NCBI GenBank assembly: GCA_019247495.1
Contig: JAFAOU010000075.1
Span: 1-64,000, forward strand
Length of the DNA stretch: 64,000 nt
Reading direction: 5' to 3'
Source of the DNA: Acidobacteriota bacterium
GTDB taxonomy: Bacteria; Acidobacteriota; Thermoanaerobaculia; Gp7-AA8
Position numbers and translations under genes: made by a program. Shown here one piece after another: positions 8,576-18,039 of the stretch. The notes under the pieces are model-generated. The model was not told the origin of the DNA and ran no database searches. It saw nothing but the letters and a program-made list of their open reading frames with translations. The stretch's first letter is position 1; each line of letters starts with the position of its first letter.

Positions 8576-9497
8576 TCACCGGCAGAGAAATTCTCTGTTT
8601 TGGATAAATCCTATCCGGGTCTAGACCGGGATTGCTTACGCTAATCAAAGGCCAAACTTGGTAGAAGCTTAGCCCGTATCTCTCACGAACCACACGCGAC
8701 AGTATGTCGTTTGGTTGAACCGTGTAGATCTCTTCCCTTGGCGGAGCGATTGCGGTGACTTCATCGCAATACTGTTGGACTTCTGGTTCCCAACATGATT
8801 CCGCAGCGCGCTCGGCGGCGATTCTCGCAGCCACAGCGGCGTTCGGCTCAAGGCAGGCCGCTACCTCTGATGGCCTTACGCGGCATCGGAAGGCCGTAAG
8901 TACGATGCAGGAATCGATCAGGACGTTTCGCAGAAGCTGTGGGATGACGCTCCCGGTCGCACACTTCGCCGCCGCCTGAGCGGCGGTTCGAATTGCTTTA
9001 AAGCTATCTGCGACAATCTCAGCGGGCGTCGCTAGCTCGCGACGCACGAAGAGGACGTCTGTATCGGACCCAAAGAATGCATTGAGCGAATCAAGCGGAC
9101 CTAGTTGCTGCGGAACAGCCAACGCCGATTCAAAATCGTCTAGCCAGACATCGATGCCTGCATGGGTAAGGTCTGAGATCGCCGTTTTAGCAGGAGCAGA
9201 TTCCCCTCTGGTGAAAAGAAAATAACGACTTCCTTTGCGATGAGGTTCGCGCTCGATGAGTTCCTGAAAGAATTTTGTGAACGCGCTGAGACTGGCTGCC
9301 GTAACCTGGCTATAAGCCGCCCAGTTGATCACGCGAACGACCACGCCGGACGCGTCGGGAACTGTCGGGTGATGAATGTGGTGTGCGAATGACGAAGTAC
9401 CGAGCGCCCAGCGTTTCTGCACGATCGTGAGGTAGATAGCCTTATGGGCCTCATAGTATTCGCTCCATGTGGAGGCAGCGGCAATGGAGCTGATCAT
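8568..9497 (-). CDS. Unknown protein with C-terminal LysM domain
   Basis: 309 residues without a signal peptide or clear membrane segment. The last 55 residues form a LysM-like module: EIYTVQPNDILSRVVRERYG, then a WPLISVSNPGLDPDRIYPKQ segment and a final SLPVI strand. LysM binds peptidoglycan or other N-acetylglucosamine polymers. The N-terminal 250 residues are unrecognised; they include VNWAAYSQV-like alpha/beta segments, YFLFTRGES, IDVWLDDFESAL and an Ala-rich helical region near 170-190. The ATG overlaps the stop of the preceding gene by 4 nt (ATGA), so it is the third gene of a coupled operon. A cytoplasmic LysM protein suggests a scaffold or spike-like role rather than wall hydrolysis. 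Confidence 0.8.
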   Translation of the reverse strand: MISSIAAASTWSEYYEAHKAIYLTIVQKRWALGTSSFAHHIHHPTVPDASGVVVRVINWAAYSQVTAASLSAFTKFFQELIEREPHRKGSRYFLFTRGESAPAKTAISDLTHAGIDVWLDDFESALAVPQQLGPLDSLNAFFGSDTDVLFVRRELATPAEIVADSFKAIRTAAQAAAKCATGSVIPQLLRNVLIDSCIVLTAFRCRVRPSEVAACLEPNAAVAARIAAERAAESCWEPEVQQYCDEVTAIAPPREEIYTVQPNDILSRVVRERYGLSFYQVWPLISVSNPGLDPDRIYPKQRISLPVIS

Positions 9498-10045
9498 CTC
9501 GGATTACTCCATGCCTGGAACGTCCTCTTTAGCGAAAGGTTGCCGAACACTAACGCAGTCCTCAAGTGAAGGTCTTGAGGTGCTTGGATTCCGCCCGCCC
9601 AGTTCTGGCTGCGATTCCTAAGAAAGTCCCCATCACAGAGACGAACGCCGTATGTTGTTCCAAACGGGACTGAGCTAAGGAACATGAACCAGCTGTTTCG
9701 ATGACGGGGCATACTGCCAACTATGGCCGCGCGCCTGAGAAATTCATCGTATTCATTGAGGAGCTGAGACCCTTCCGAGTAACTCTTAACTTCGACGAAC
9801 AGCTCGGCGACTTTTAAGCCGGCTACGGCGCGTTTTTCCGCGCGCCTGAAATTGCCGCTCAGATCGAAACTGAACTGCTTTGGCGGAGATGCGGGGTCAT
9901 CGAAGGTCACCTTTTCGGGATGTTCATAAGCGTTGAAAGGAAGGTCTATCGAGTCGGTGAATACTCTATCCAGCACCAGGCGAGCCTCGATTAGTCCATG
10001 ACGACCGATCTCATGTGTCTGTTCTGCTGGCACTCGTGCCTCCAA
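9494..10045 (-). CDS. Unknown protein with PD-(D/E)xK-like motif
   Basis: 183 residues, no signal peptide. A first helix (HEIGRHGLIEARLVLDRVF, residues 11-29) is followed by FSFDLSGNF (about 58-66), then ELFVEVKSYSEG (about 81-92). The order helix, Asp, strand with E-x-K, helix is the layout of PD-(D/E)xK nucleases; Asp60, Glu85 and Lys87 are candidate catalytic residues. This is a fold guess from motifs, not a recognised family. The start is TTG 10045 or GTG 10033. It overlaps the end of the transglycosylase-like gene by 35 nt and the LysM gene by 4 nt. Confidence 0.6.
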   Translation of the reverse strand: MEARVPAEQTHEIGRHGLIEARLVLDRVFTDSIDLPFNAYEHPEKVTFDDPASPPKQFSFDLSGNFRRAEKRAVAGLKVAELFVEVKSYSEGSQLLNEYDEFLRRAAIVGSMPRHRNSWFMFLSSVPFGTTYGVRLCDGDFLRNRSQNWAGGIQAPQDLHLRTALVFGNLSLKRTFQAWSNPR

Positions 10046-10691
10046 GCGCTGTCACAATTCGTTGTACTTCGCACCCAGCCGAAGATCCGAACATTGCTCG
10101 GTATACCTCGGGAAGCTGATTTACTGCATCCTTCAGCACTATCCGAATCGAATTGCGAGCGAGGATGTTCTTGATCCGAGCGGCTCGAAAGGTCGCAGGC
10201 GCTGCGATCCGTTCTGCCAGGAAAAAACACTCAGCGGTCGAGAGCAACGCAGGCAACTTCCCGAAATATCTCACTGCGGCTGCTTCCACGCCAAATGAGG
10301 AACGGCCGAAGTAGGTTGACCGCATGTAACGAACTAATAGGTCGGTCTTACTTTCCAGCAGAGTCATCTGAACTGACCTCAAAAGGCGGCGAGACCTAGG
10401 TATGATCGACCGACCGCACACGCTCGCGTCTTGCTTCGCCAATTGCTCGGGAATCGTGCTTCCTCCTTGCAGCCGACCGCGGCGGGTCAACGTCATAACG
10501 AGCGCTCGTGTAATTGCTATCGGGTCAAAGCCCATGTGCGACCAATAACGTTTATCTTCGACGAGAATGCTCAATATAACAAGGGTAACGGCGCAATCCG
10601 TTCGGGATGCTACGTCCGAAACGCATCTCGCGACGCGGGGGTGGCAGATCTTTACTCTTTCTCTGACCTGGTATTCGTAGTTGATTGCCAT
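10011..10691 (-). CDS. Soluble GT51-type peptidoglycan transglycosylase-like protein
   Basis: 226 residues matching the glycosyltransferase 51 (penicillin-binding protein transglycosylase) domain. Motif 1 is VEDKRYWSHMGFDPIAITRA, with the catalytic Glu. Motif 2 is LQGGSTIPEQLAKQ, corresponding to QGGSTITQQ. The later YFGRSSFGVEAAAVRYFGK and AECFFLAERIAAP segments match motifs 3-5. Family members normally have an N-terminal membrane anchor and often a transpeptidase domain; both are missing here. The start at ATG 10691 (MAINYEYQ) is chosen for GGAAG just upstream and a TACAAT box at 10717-10722. It is the first gene of the three-gene operon. Confidence 0.85.
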   Translation of the reverse strand: MAINYEYQVRERVKICHPRVARCVSDVASRTDCAVTLVILSILVEDKRYWSHMGFDPIAITRALVMTLTRRGRLQGGSTIPEQLAKQDASVCGRSIIPRSRRLLRSVQMTLLESKTDLLVRYMRSTYFGRSSFGVEAAAVRYFGKLPALLSTAECFFLAERIAAPATFRAARIKNILARNSIRIVLKDAVNQLPEVYRAMFGSSAGCEVQRIVTALGGTSASRTDT

Positions 10692-10716
10692 CTTCCGTGT
10701 TTCCGGATGTGAGAGG

Positions 10717-10722
10717 ATTGTA
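10717..10722 (-). promoter_or_regulatory. -10 box of the GT51/LysM operon
   Basis: TACAAT read on the minus strand, 25 nt upstream of the ATG at 10691. No convincing -35 sequence is visible. Confidence 0.45.
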
Positions 10723-10729
10723 GCTCTAT

Positions 10730-10755
10730 GACGGCGACGCCCCAAAGTCGCCGTC
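10730..10755. repeat. Perfect inverted repeat upstream of the island operon
   Basis: GACGGCGAC (10730-10738) and GTCGCCGTC (10747-10755) are perfect 9-bp arms around an 8-nt spacer. It lies just upstream of the -10 box of the minus-strand operon, where an operator could sit. Confidence 0.6.
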
Positions 10756-10768
10756 GCGCTCTGGCAGC

Positions 10769-10799
10769 TTGCACTTCGCCGTCCGCTTCGGCGGTGCAA
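10769..10799. repeat. Bulged inverted repeat at the island boundary
   Basis: TTGCAC-tt-CGCCG pairs with CGGCG-GTGCAA around a 7-nt loop: two stem blocks of 6 and 5 bp separated by a two-base bulge on one side. The shape recalls recombination or regulator sites, but no recombinase is nearby. Confidence 0.5.
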
Positions 10800-10953
10800 C
10801 GGGTCAATCAAGAGTTCCGTAACGTTCCCTCGACAGAACGCAAATCCTCAGAGAAGCATGACCCATGTGTGTCGCCGGTCTCCGTAGGTCGCTACCACTA
10901 CTTCAATGCAAATGAAACAGCAGCTCGCTACCGAATGGCTTGGTGAATACGCG

Positions 10954-13164
10954 CTACAACTTCATCCGCCGCAGCGTATTCGTGAGGTCGCCTTCCTGCA
11001 CCGGGAGGGCCATCGACGCGTCGCGCGCGTGGGCGAGGGCGGCGCCGGCGGACGGGAGACCGTAGGAACCGTCGATGATGACGGCCTCGATCGGTTCGTC
11101 GCGGGTGAGGTCGATCTCGATCGTCGCTTCGGTGGCTCCGCGGACGGCAACGCGGTGCCATCCGGGCGCGAGTCCGCCACGGAATCGCGTCATCGGCGGA
11201 GGCGTGATTCCGTTCACGCGGAGCGCGGCGAACGACGGCGCGTGGAAGATGAGCGCGATGCGCGGCGCGTTGCGGTTGGAGCGGATGCGTAGCGTGAGAT
11301 GCCGTCCGTTCTGGCGCACATCGCGCACGACCTGCGCCTCTGCCGGCGGAATCGCCAGCTCGGGCGCGGCGGCCAGGTACGCGCGCGACGGCGGCACCGT
11401 CCACTCGTAGGTCTTCTGCGGCACTTCCGTGAAGTGCGCGGACTTTGCGATCTCGGGCAGCATCACATCCGTCTGCCAGCGCGGTCCGACGCCGTCATCG
11501 ACGTATTCGATGTTGATGTGGCGCGGCGAATTCGTCTCATACGCCGGCACGATTAGCGCCATCGCGACGCAAGCAACGATCGCCGCGGCAATCGACGCGA
11601 CCAGCGGACGGCGCAGCGCCGCGACGGCGGCGAGGAAAGGCGCGAAGGTTGTCGCCGCGAGCGCGATCAGCACCGCGACCACCGGCAGAATGGGACGGCC
11701 CAGGGCGTCGTAGAGCGCGAAGCCGAACGGGAAGACAAGGATGGCCGTGATCGATGCGCAGACGATCGCGGCAGTTCCTTCATGCAACCGCAGCAGCGCG
11801 CAGATCGCGCACGCCATCGCCGGAACGATCGCCAGGTAGCTGCCGCCAGGGAGCACGATCGCCAGCGCGATGGCGATCGCCGACCAGCAGAGCGCCTGCC
11901 CGAAAAAGAGTCCGCTCACGCCTGCATACGCGGAGAGCCGCTGCGCGACGATGATCGAAATCAGCAATCCAACCATCCAGGCCGCCGCGATCATCGGACC
12001 GGGATGCGCCACCCATACCGCTCCGTGCGCGCATAGTCCGGCCAGCCAGTTGACGCCGAGGCCAACCAGAAACGCGGCGATGAGCGACAGAAAGAATCCA
12101 GCTACGCCGATCGTGATCGATCGCGGCCGCGTCCGCAGATTGAAGGCTGCAACGAGCAGTAGGACGAACGCGATGATCGCCACCGCAAGCGAAAACTGCT
12201 GCGGCCACCAGATGACGAACAGCGAGAGCACGTCGAACCAGACCGCGTTGCCGCTGCTGGTCTGGCGAAGATCGATACCGGCCAGTGCGCGCGCCATCGC
12301 CAGCACGTGATCGCCGTGATGCTGCACCGTCGACGGCGTCACGTTTGCGAAGTTGTCGAGCGGCGTGTGGTAGTGAACCGGACGTCCGATGTGCGCGAAG
12401 CCGATACCCGCCAGACCGGCGCGTTTGAAGACGGTGAGGTCCGTGTCGTTCGGCAGCAGTTCGTAGATGTCGTAGTAGAGCGAGCTGGTGGCCGGCCGCG
12501 GCAACGCATGTGCGATGACGCGCGCCAGCCACGCGTTGTGCCGGCTGGTCTCGAAGAGGAAGCTCGGTCCGCTCGTCCCGCGCGCTTCGACGTTGATGAC
12601 GGCGGCGGTGTTGCGCAGCAATCCGGCATCCGCCACAAATCCTTCCGCTCCGAGCAGCGCGACTTCTTCAGCGTCCGTGACGAGGTAGACGATCGGATTG
12701 CGGAACTGCTCGTTGCGAAGTGCGCGTGCGGTTTCGAGAAGCGTGGCTACGCCGACGCCGTCGTCCGAAACGCCCGGCCCGGCGGGGACGGAGTCGTAGT
12801 GCGCCGCGAGCACCAGCGCGTTCGGACGCGCATCGCCGGGAGTCCGCGCGATGACATTCGCGATCGGCGAGCACGTTACCCAGGCGCTGCAGGCGAAGGA
12901 GTGCTGAATCGTGACGTCGTAGCCGAGCGCGCGAAACTGCGCGGCGAGACGATCGCGGACTGCGTCGTGCGCGGCGCTGCCGGCCGGGTGCGGAACATCA
13001 CCGCCGAGGAGATCGCGCTCGAACCGAAGCGCGCGCGTGGCGGAGAACGAAGTCGCCGGAGCATTTTCGGGCAGCGGCGTCGGGCCGCTCATTCTGACGA
13101 ACAGCGTCCCGGCGATCGCGGCGAGAAGGGCAAACAAGAGCGCCGAGGCGCCGCCGCGTTTCAC
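10954..13164 (-). CDS. Membrane M28-family zinc aminopeptidase
   Basis: 736 residues. An N-terminal anchor (about 5-24) precedes an M28 peptidase domain with the zinc-binding segments LAAHYDSVPAGPGVSDDG, TDAEEVALLGAEGF and the late VHYHTPLD motif. Residues from about 310 to 540 hold several hydrophobic segments, and the C terminus is a beta-rich extracytoplasmic domain. The layout resembles ERMP1/Vps70-like bacterial M28 proteins that cut peptides outside the cytoplasm. The start is GTG, 7 nt after TACAAT on the minus strand, so the mRNA may be leaderless. Confidence 0.87.
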   Translation of the reverse strand: MKRGGASALLFALLAAIAGTLFVRMSGPTPLPENAPATSFSATRALRFERDLLGGDVPHPAGSAAHDAVRDRLAAQFRALGYDVTIQHSFACSAWVTCSPIANVIARTPGDARPNALVLAAHYDSVPAGPGVSDDGVGVATLLETARALRNEQFRNPIVYLVTDAEEVALLGAEGFVADAGLLRNTAAVINVEARGTSGPSFLFETSRHNAWLARVIAHALPRPATSSLYYDIYELLPNDTDLTVFKRAGLAGIGFAHIGRPVHYHTPLDNFANVTPSTVQHHGDHVLAMARALAGIDLRQTSSGNAVWFDVLSLFVIWWPQQFSLAVAIIAFVLLLVAAFNLRTRPRSITIGVAGFFLSLIAAFLVGLGVNWLAGLCAHGAVWVAHPGPMIAAAWMVGLLISIIVAQRLSAYAGVSGLFFGQALCWSAIAIALAIVLPGGSYLAIVPAMACAICALLRLHEGTAAIVCASITAILVFPFGFALYDALGRPILPVVAVLIALAATTFAPFLAAVAALRRPLVASIAAAIVACVAMALIVPAYETNSPRHINIEYVDDGVGPRWQTDVMLPEIAKSAHFTEVPQKTYEWTVPPSRAYLAAAPELAIPPAEAQVVRDVRQNGRHLTLRIRSNRNAPRIALIFHAPSFAALRVNGITPPPMTRFRGGLAPGWHRVAVRGATEATIEIDLTRDEPIEAVIIDGSYGLPSAGAALAHARDASMALPVQEGDLTNTLRRMKL

Positions 13165-13171
13165 GGAGCGG

Positions 13172-13177
13172 ATTGTA
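13172..13177 (-). promoter_or_regulatory. -10 box, leaderless-type, M28 peptidase gene
   Basis: TACAAT on the minus strand, 7 nt before the GTG start at 13164. No Shine-Dalgarno sequence fits in the gap. Confidence 0.55.
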
Positions 13178-13214
13178 GCTGCAACCCGCGGCCTTCCGCG
13201 CCGTACATCGACCT

Positions 13215-13997
13215 ATGTTCAAGCGCATCCTGCTCACCGCCATCCTCGCCATCGCCGCCGCAGCCGCGAACGCATCGACGCTCGATCAGGCTTTCGACAA
13301 GACATTCGACGTCCGGCCGGGCGCCGTTTTTTCGCTGACCAACACGAATGGACACATCAGCGTCCGGGCGTGGGATCAGCCGCGCGTCCGCGTCCATGCC
13401 GTCAAGCATGTCGAGAGCCGCGACGGAGACGCCGCGCGCGACGCGATGAAGGCGCTGACACTCGACATGTCGCAGCCCAACGGCGGTTTGCGCATCGACA
13501 CGAAGTACCCGAAGCACAGCGACGGCATCTTCGAATGGATCGCAGGGACCAACGTCAGCATGTCAGTGACGTACGAGGTGATGGTGCCGCGTACGATGGA
13601 CCTTCAGATCGACAACACGAACGGCGCGATCGAGGCCAGCGACGTTCGCGGATCGCACAAGATCGAGACGACGAACGGGCGAATCACGCTGGCGCGCTGC
13701 GCCGGCGACGTCGATGCGGAGACAACGAACGGCACGATCGAAGCCGAGCTCACCGCCGTGAACAGCGGCCGCGGCGTTCGCCTGGAGACGACGAACGGAG
13801 GCATTCACGCGCGCCTGCCGCGCACGCTCGCCGCCCGCATCGACGCCGCGAACACCAACGGCTCGATCGAAAGCGACCTCCCCGTGACGACGAGCGGCTC
13901 GCAAAGCAAACACTCGCTCCACGGCACGATGAACGGCGGCGGGCCGGAGCTGCGCCTGCGCACGACGAACGGTTCGATTCACATCAACGCGATCTAG
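13215..13997 (+). CDS. Secreted DUF4097-type beta-solenoid protein
   Basis: 260 residues with a signal peptide (cut near ANA-STL, residue 20). The rest is short beta strands with recurring TNG turns (TNTNGHISV, DNTNGAIEA, ETTNGRITL, AANTNGSIE, RTTNGSIHI), which is the DUF4097/adhesin-like solenoid repeat. Family members are often found near anti-sigma or envelope-stress genes; none is adjacent here. It is transcribed divergently from the M28 peptidase across a 50-nt gap. Function is unknown. Confidence 0.82.
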   Translation: MFKRILLTAILAIAAAAANASTLDQAFDKTFDVRPGAVFSLTNTNGHISVRAWDQPRVRVHAVKHVESRDGDAARDAMKALTLDMSQPNGGLRIDTKYPKHSDGIFEWIAGTNVSMSVTYEVMVPRTMDLQIDNTNGAIEASDVRGSHKIETTNGRITLARCAGDVDAETTNGTIEAELTAVNSGRGVRLETTNGGIHARLPRTLAARIDAANTNGSIESDLPVTTSGSQSKHSLHGTMNGGGPELRLRTTNGSIHINAI

Positions 13998-14232
13998 CTG
14001 TCATCCTGAGCCGCCGGAGCCGGGAGTCGCGAAGCGACGGAACGGAGCAGGACGGCGAAGGAACTCAAGATGCGCTGCTTGTGCCGAAGCCGCCTGACGC
14101 AACGGGCGGGCTGTATCGAAGCCGCGTAATGGTCACGAGGGATTCAACACATGCCGCGTAACTAGAGATCCTTCGGCGTCCTCCGGCGTCTCCGCCTTCG
14201 GCTACGCGCCTCCGGCTGCCTCAGGATGACAG
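13998..14232. repeat. CTGTCATCCTGAG long palindromic element (copy 1, degenerate)
   Basis: It begins CTGTCATCCTGAGCCGCCGG right after the DUF4097 stop and ends in the inverse ...CTCAGGATGACAG. The inner part is diverged from other copies: the GGTCGAAGGACC core is reduced to GGCGAAGGA and TCCTTCGGCG. Its right end contains an ATG that falsely extends the next gene. Confidence 0.85.
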
Positions 14233-14233
14233 C

Positions 14234-14239
14234 TATACT
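14234..14239 (+). promoter_or_regulatory. -10 box, leaderless-type, DUF5995 gene
   Basis: TATACT lies 7 nt before the ATG at 14247, with no Shine-Dalgarno sequence in between. Confidence 0.5.
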
Positions 14240-14246
14240 TCCGCCC

Positions 14247-15053
14247 ATGCCGACTGCTCCTCCCGTCATTCTTCCCGTCACGACGATCGACGAAGTCGTC
14301 GCTGCGATCGAGGGCATCATCGCCTGGTCGATTGCGAACGAAAGCCGGATCGGATACTTCGCGGCGCTCTACAAGCGCATCACCATTGCCATCCGCACCG
14401 CCATCGCGCAGAACCTGTTTCAGGATGGGCCGCGCATGGAGCTCTTCGACGTCACCTTCGCCAGCCGCTACTTCGCGGCGCTGAATGGCTACTTCCACCC
14501 CGGCGCGTTTCCGCAGCCGTCTCACTGCTGGCGCGTGGCCTTCGACGGCGCCACGCATCCGGAGCCGATCATCGTCCAGCACATGCTCGCCGGCGTTAAC
14601 GCGCACATCGATCTCGACCTCGGCATCGCCGTGGAGCAGGTCGCGCCGGGGCCGAAGCTTCCATCCATCCACGCTGACTTCAACACCGTCAACAAGGTGC
14701 TGGCCGCGCAGGTCAACGGTGTCGTCGATGAGATCGACGAGCTCTCACCGGTTCTCTCCGATATCTACGACGTGCTGATGAAAGACGAGATCGATCTGAT
14801 CGGCGACGCGCTGCTGCTCTTCCGCGACGGCGCCTGGCGCTTCGCGGAACTGCTCGCGGCCGAGCCTGACTTCGCTCATCCGCCGACGATCATGATCAAG
14901 GATCTCGAAGTGGCGAAGTTCGGGACGCTGATCTTCTACCCGCCGCCGCTGCTCGCAACGATCACCGCTGTGATCGCGTCGAAAGAAAGCCGCGACATCG
15001 TGCACAACATCGAGGTGCTTGACGCGATCGCGTCCACGCCTGCGGCGATGTAG
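14247..15053 (+). CDS. DUF5995 family protein
   Basis: 268 residues from ATG 14247. The conserved family core is visible: ESRIGYFAALYKRIT, the RMELFDVTFASRYFAALNGY segment, and IIVQHMLAGVNAHIDLDLGI, whose His residues could bind metal. The family is common in actinobacteria and acidobacteria; its function is unknown. An upstream in-frame ATG at 14226 lies inside the repeat element and is rejected as the start. A tandem-unit hairpin separates the gene from the convergent ABC-F gene. Confidence 0.8.
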   Translation: MPTAPPVILPVTTIDEVVAAIEGIIAWSIANESRIGYFAALYKRITIAIRTAIAQNLFQDGPRMELFDVTFASRYFAALNGYFHPGAFPQPSHCWRVAFDGATHPEPIIVQHMLAGVNAHIDLDLGIAVEQVAPGPKLPSIHADFNTVNKVLAAQVNGVVDEIDELSPVLSDIYDVLMKDEIDLIGDALLLFRDGAWRFAELLAAEPDFAHPPTIMIKDLEVAKFGTLIFYPPPLLATITAVIASKESRDIVHNIEVLDAIASTPAAM

Positions 15054-15057
15054 CTTT

Positions 15058-15140
15058 AGTCGGGAGTCGGGAGTCGGGAGTCGGGAGTCGGGAGTCGGGA
15101 TCTTTCCATCAACGTTCCGACACCCGACACCCGACACCCG
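15058..15140. repeat. Tandem-heptamer hairpin, AGTCGGG type
   Basis: The left arm is five to six perfect AGTCGGG units (15058-15100); the right arm is CCGACAC units (15117-15140), so the arms differ slightly in unit sequence (AGTCGGG against TGTCGGG). It separates two convergent genes and ends 2 nt before the ABC-F stop codon. Confidence 0.9.
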
Positions 15141-15142
15141 CG

Positions 15143-16773
<1,631 letters not shown>

Positions 16774-16774
<1 letters not shown>

Positions 16775-17010
16775 TACCGGGCGGCAGAACGCCGACGCCG
16801 GTGATCGCATTTCGGCCGGACAACTTCAACGCCATCCTCGGCGACGCGATAGCGAAACGGAATGACGGTGAGATCAAGCGGCGGCGTGATGCGCGGCATC
16901 ACCCGGCGAACGACAGGCACGGGAACCTCGAATGGATCGACGGGGCGCGGCTCGATACTCAGAACCGCGCTGAGCATCGCGGCGCGAAGGGGCGCGTTGG
17001 GGTCGGACAT
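16774..17010 (-). CDS. Small hypothetical protein upstream of the ABC-F gene
   Basis: A 78-codon frame starting MSDPNAPLRAAMLSAVL and ending in a basic CDHRRRRSAAR tail. Its TAA overlaps the ABC-F ATG as TAATG, the arrangement expected of a translationally coupled gene. No family is recognised, and coding potential rests only on this overlap and on normal composition; a non-coding spacer remains possible. Confidence 0.4.
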
Positions 17011-17065
17011 GTTTGTCTGAGAACCGCCGTGACGAGCGCTAGACTTCCCTGAAAAGGAGCCGTTC

Positions 17066-17431
17066 ATGCCGCCAACCTACGCGAACGGAAAGATCTGCTA
17101 CATCGAAATCCCGGCCATGGACATCGAACGCTCCGCCGATTTCTACACGAAGGTATTCGGCTGGGAGACGCGGAAACGCGGCGACGGGCATCTCGCCTTC
17201 GACGACACGACCGGGCAGGTCAGCGGGACGTGGGTCACCGGCCGCCCGCCATCGCCGGCTCCCGGCCTCCTCATCTACATCATGGTCGACGACGTGAACG
17301 CCACGATTGCCACGATTCTCGCCAACGGCGGCGAGATCGTGCAGCCGGTCGGCGCAGACGCGCCCGAAATCACGGCGAGGTTTCGCGATCCGGGTGGAAA
17401 TGTGTTGGGTTTGTATCAGCAACCAACGTAG
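17066..17431 (+). CDS. VOC-superfamily (glyoxalase/bleomycin-resistance fold) protein
   Basis: 121 residues, one VOC module pair: ICYIEIPAMDIERSADFYTKVFGWE at the N terminus, and the second half-motif IYIMVDDVNATIATILANGGEIV with FRDPGGNVLGLYQQ at the end. The metal-ligand positions are only partly filled. Members include lyases, dioxygenases and binding proteins, and the substrate cannot be told. AAGGAG lies 7 nt upstream of the ATG. Confidence 0.85.
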   Translation: MPPTYANGKICYIEIPAMDIERSADFYTKVFGWETRKRGDGHLAFDDTTGQVSGTWVTGRPPSPAPGLLIYIMVDDVNATIATILANGGEIVQPVGADAPEITARFRDPGGNVLGLYQQPT

Positions 17432-17508
17432 GACGATGCATAAAGCACATCGGTTCTTGCTCGCCTGGCGCTCGTCGCTTTCGTCTCGTAGAGGGTGACC
17501 CTCGCGGC

Positions 17509-17514
17509 TATTAT
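17509..17514 (+). promoter_or_regulatory. -10 box, leaderless-type, orphan gene 17524
   Basis: TATTAT lies 9 nt before the ATG at 17524, with no Shine-Dalgarno sequence. Confidence 0.45.
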
Positions 17515-17523
17515 CTTCCGCGG

Positions 17524-18012
17524 ATGACCGAGCGATTCACCAGTCCTCTTGAAGCGTTTCTGGGCTGGCTCGAAACCAGACCGAGCGATGTGAAGTGGTA
17601 TGTCTCGCTTCAGATAATAACGAATGCGCCAACTGGGGTCTTCTCTCCTCCAGCTTATGACGACGTAATGCACCCAGACGCAGTTGTGAGGAGTCGCATA
17701 CAGCGGGGCGAAGAGACGACACGTACACATGTGGAACTTACTGCGTTACTCAGGAGACTCACGGAGCGGGCGATGGTTTCGCGGTCGACGGTAGAGGACT
17801 GGACTCGCGCGTATGAAATGAACGTGGAGTTTTCTGAAACCCATTCCGGCGCGCCTCCTGCGGAGGACGTGACGCGATCCTTTGAGTTCCGGTCCAAGAT
17901 GTGGATACGCGAGTATGAAGAGTGGTCGGAGCTGCGGGACAGCAGGCTGAGTGACACGGCTATGGACGCTTGGGAGAAACTCGTGAATTTGGAGAAATTC
18001 CTACAGTCGTAG
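17524..18012 (+). CDS. Hypothetical protein, compositionally atypical
   Basis: 162 residues, no signal peptide or membrane segment. It begins TERFTSPLEAFLGWLETRPSD and is largely alpha-helical and charged, with several Trp residues (VKWYV, VEDWTRAYE, KMWIREYEEW). The G+C content is visibly below that of the flanking genes. No family is recognised. The start is chosen because of the TATTAT box close upstream; the longer open frame overlaps the VOC gene and is not credible. Confidence 0.55.
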   Translation: MTERFTSPLEAFLGWLETRPSDVKWYVSLQIITNAPTGVFSPPAYDDVMHPDAVVRSRIQRGEETTRTHVELTALLRRLTERAMVSRSTVEDWTRAYEMNVEFSETHSGAPPAEDVTRSFEFRSKMWIREYEEWSELRDSRLSDTAMDAWEKLVNLEKFLQS

Positions 18013-18039
18013 ATGTCTATAGCGAGCTTCAGCCGGGCC

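Larger units (their letters stand above)
8545..10950. other. Low-G+C island between rplQ and the M28 peptidase gene
   Basis: Base composition drops visibly here compared with both flanks, and codon use in the three minus-strand genes is less G/C-biased at third positions. I see no integrase, transposase, tRNA or clear flanking direct repeats. The segment interrupts otherwise uniform high-G+C DNA immediately downstream of the essential alpha operon. Horizontal acquisition is inferred from composition. Confidence 0.6.

Noticed and set aside
8545..10950. Prophage or integrative element
   Set aside because: No integrase, phage structural gene, tRNA target or flanking direct repeat was seen; only composition supports transfer.
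17416..17730. Minus-strand open frame with Cys/Trp-rich N terminus
   Set aside because: It overlaps the 5' part of the plus-strand gene at 17524, which has a promoter-like box and better protein composition.
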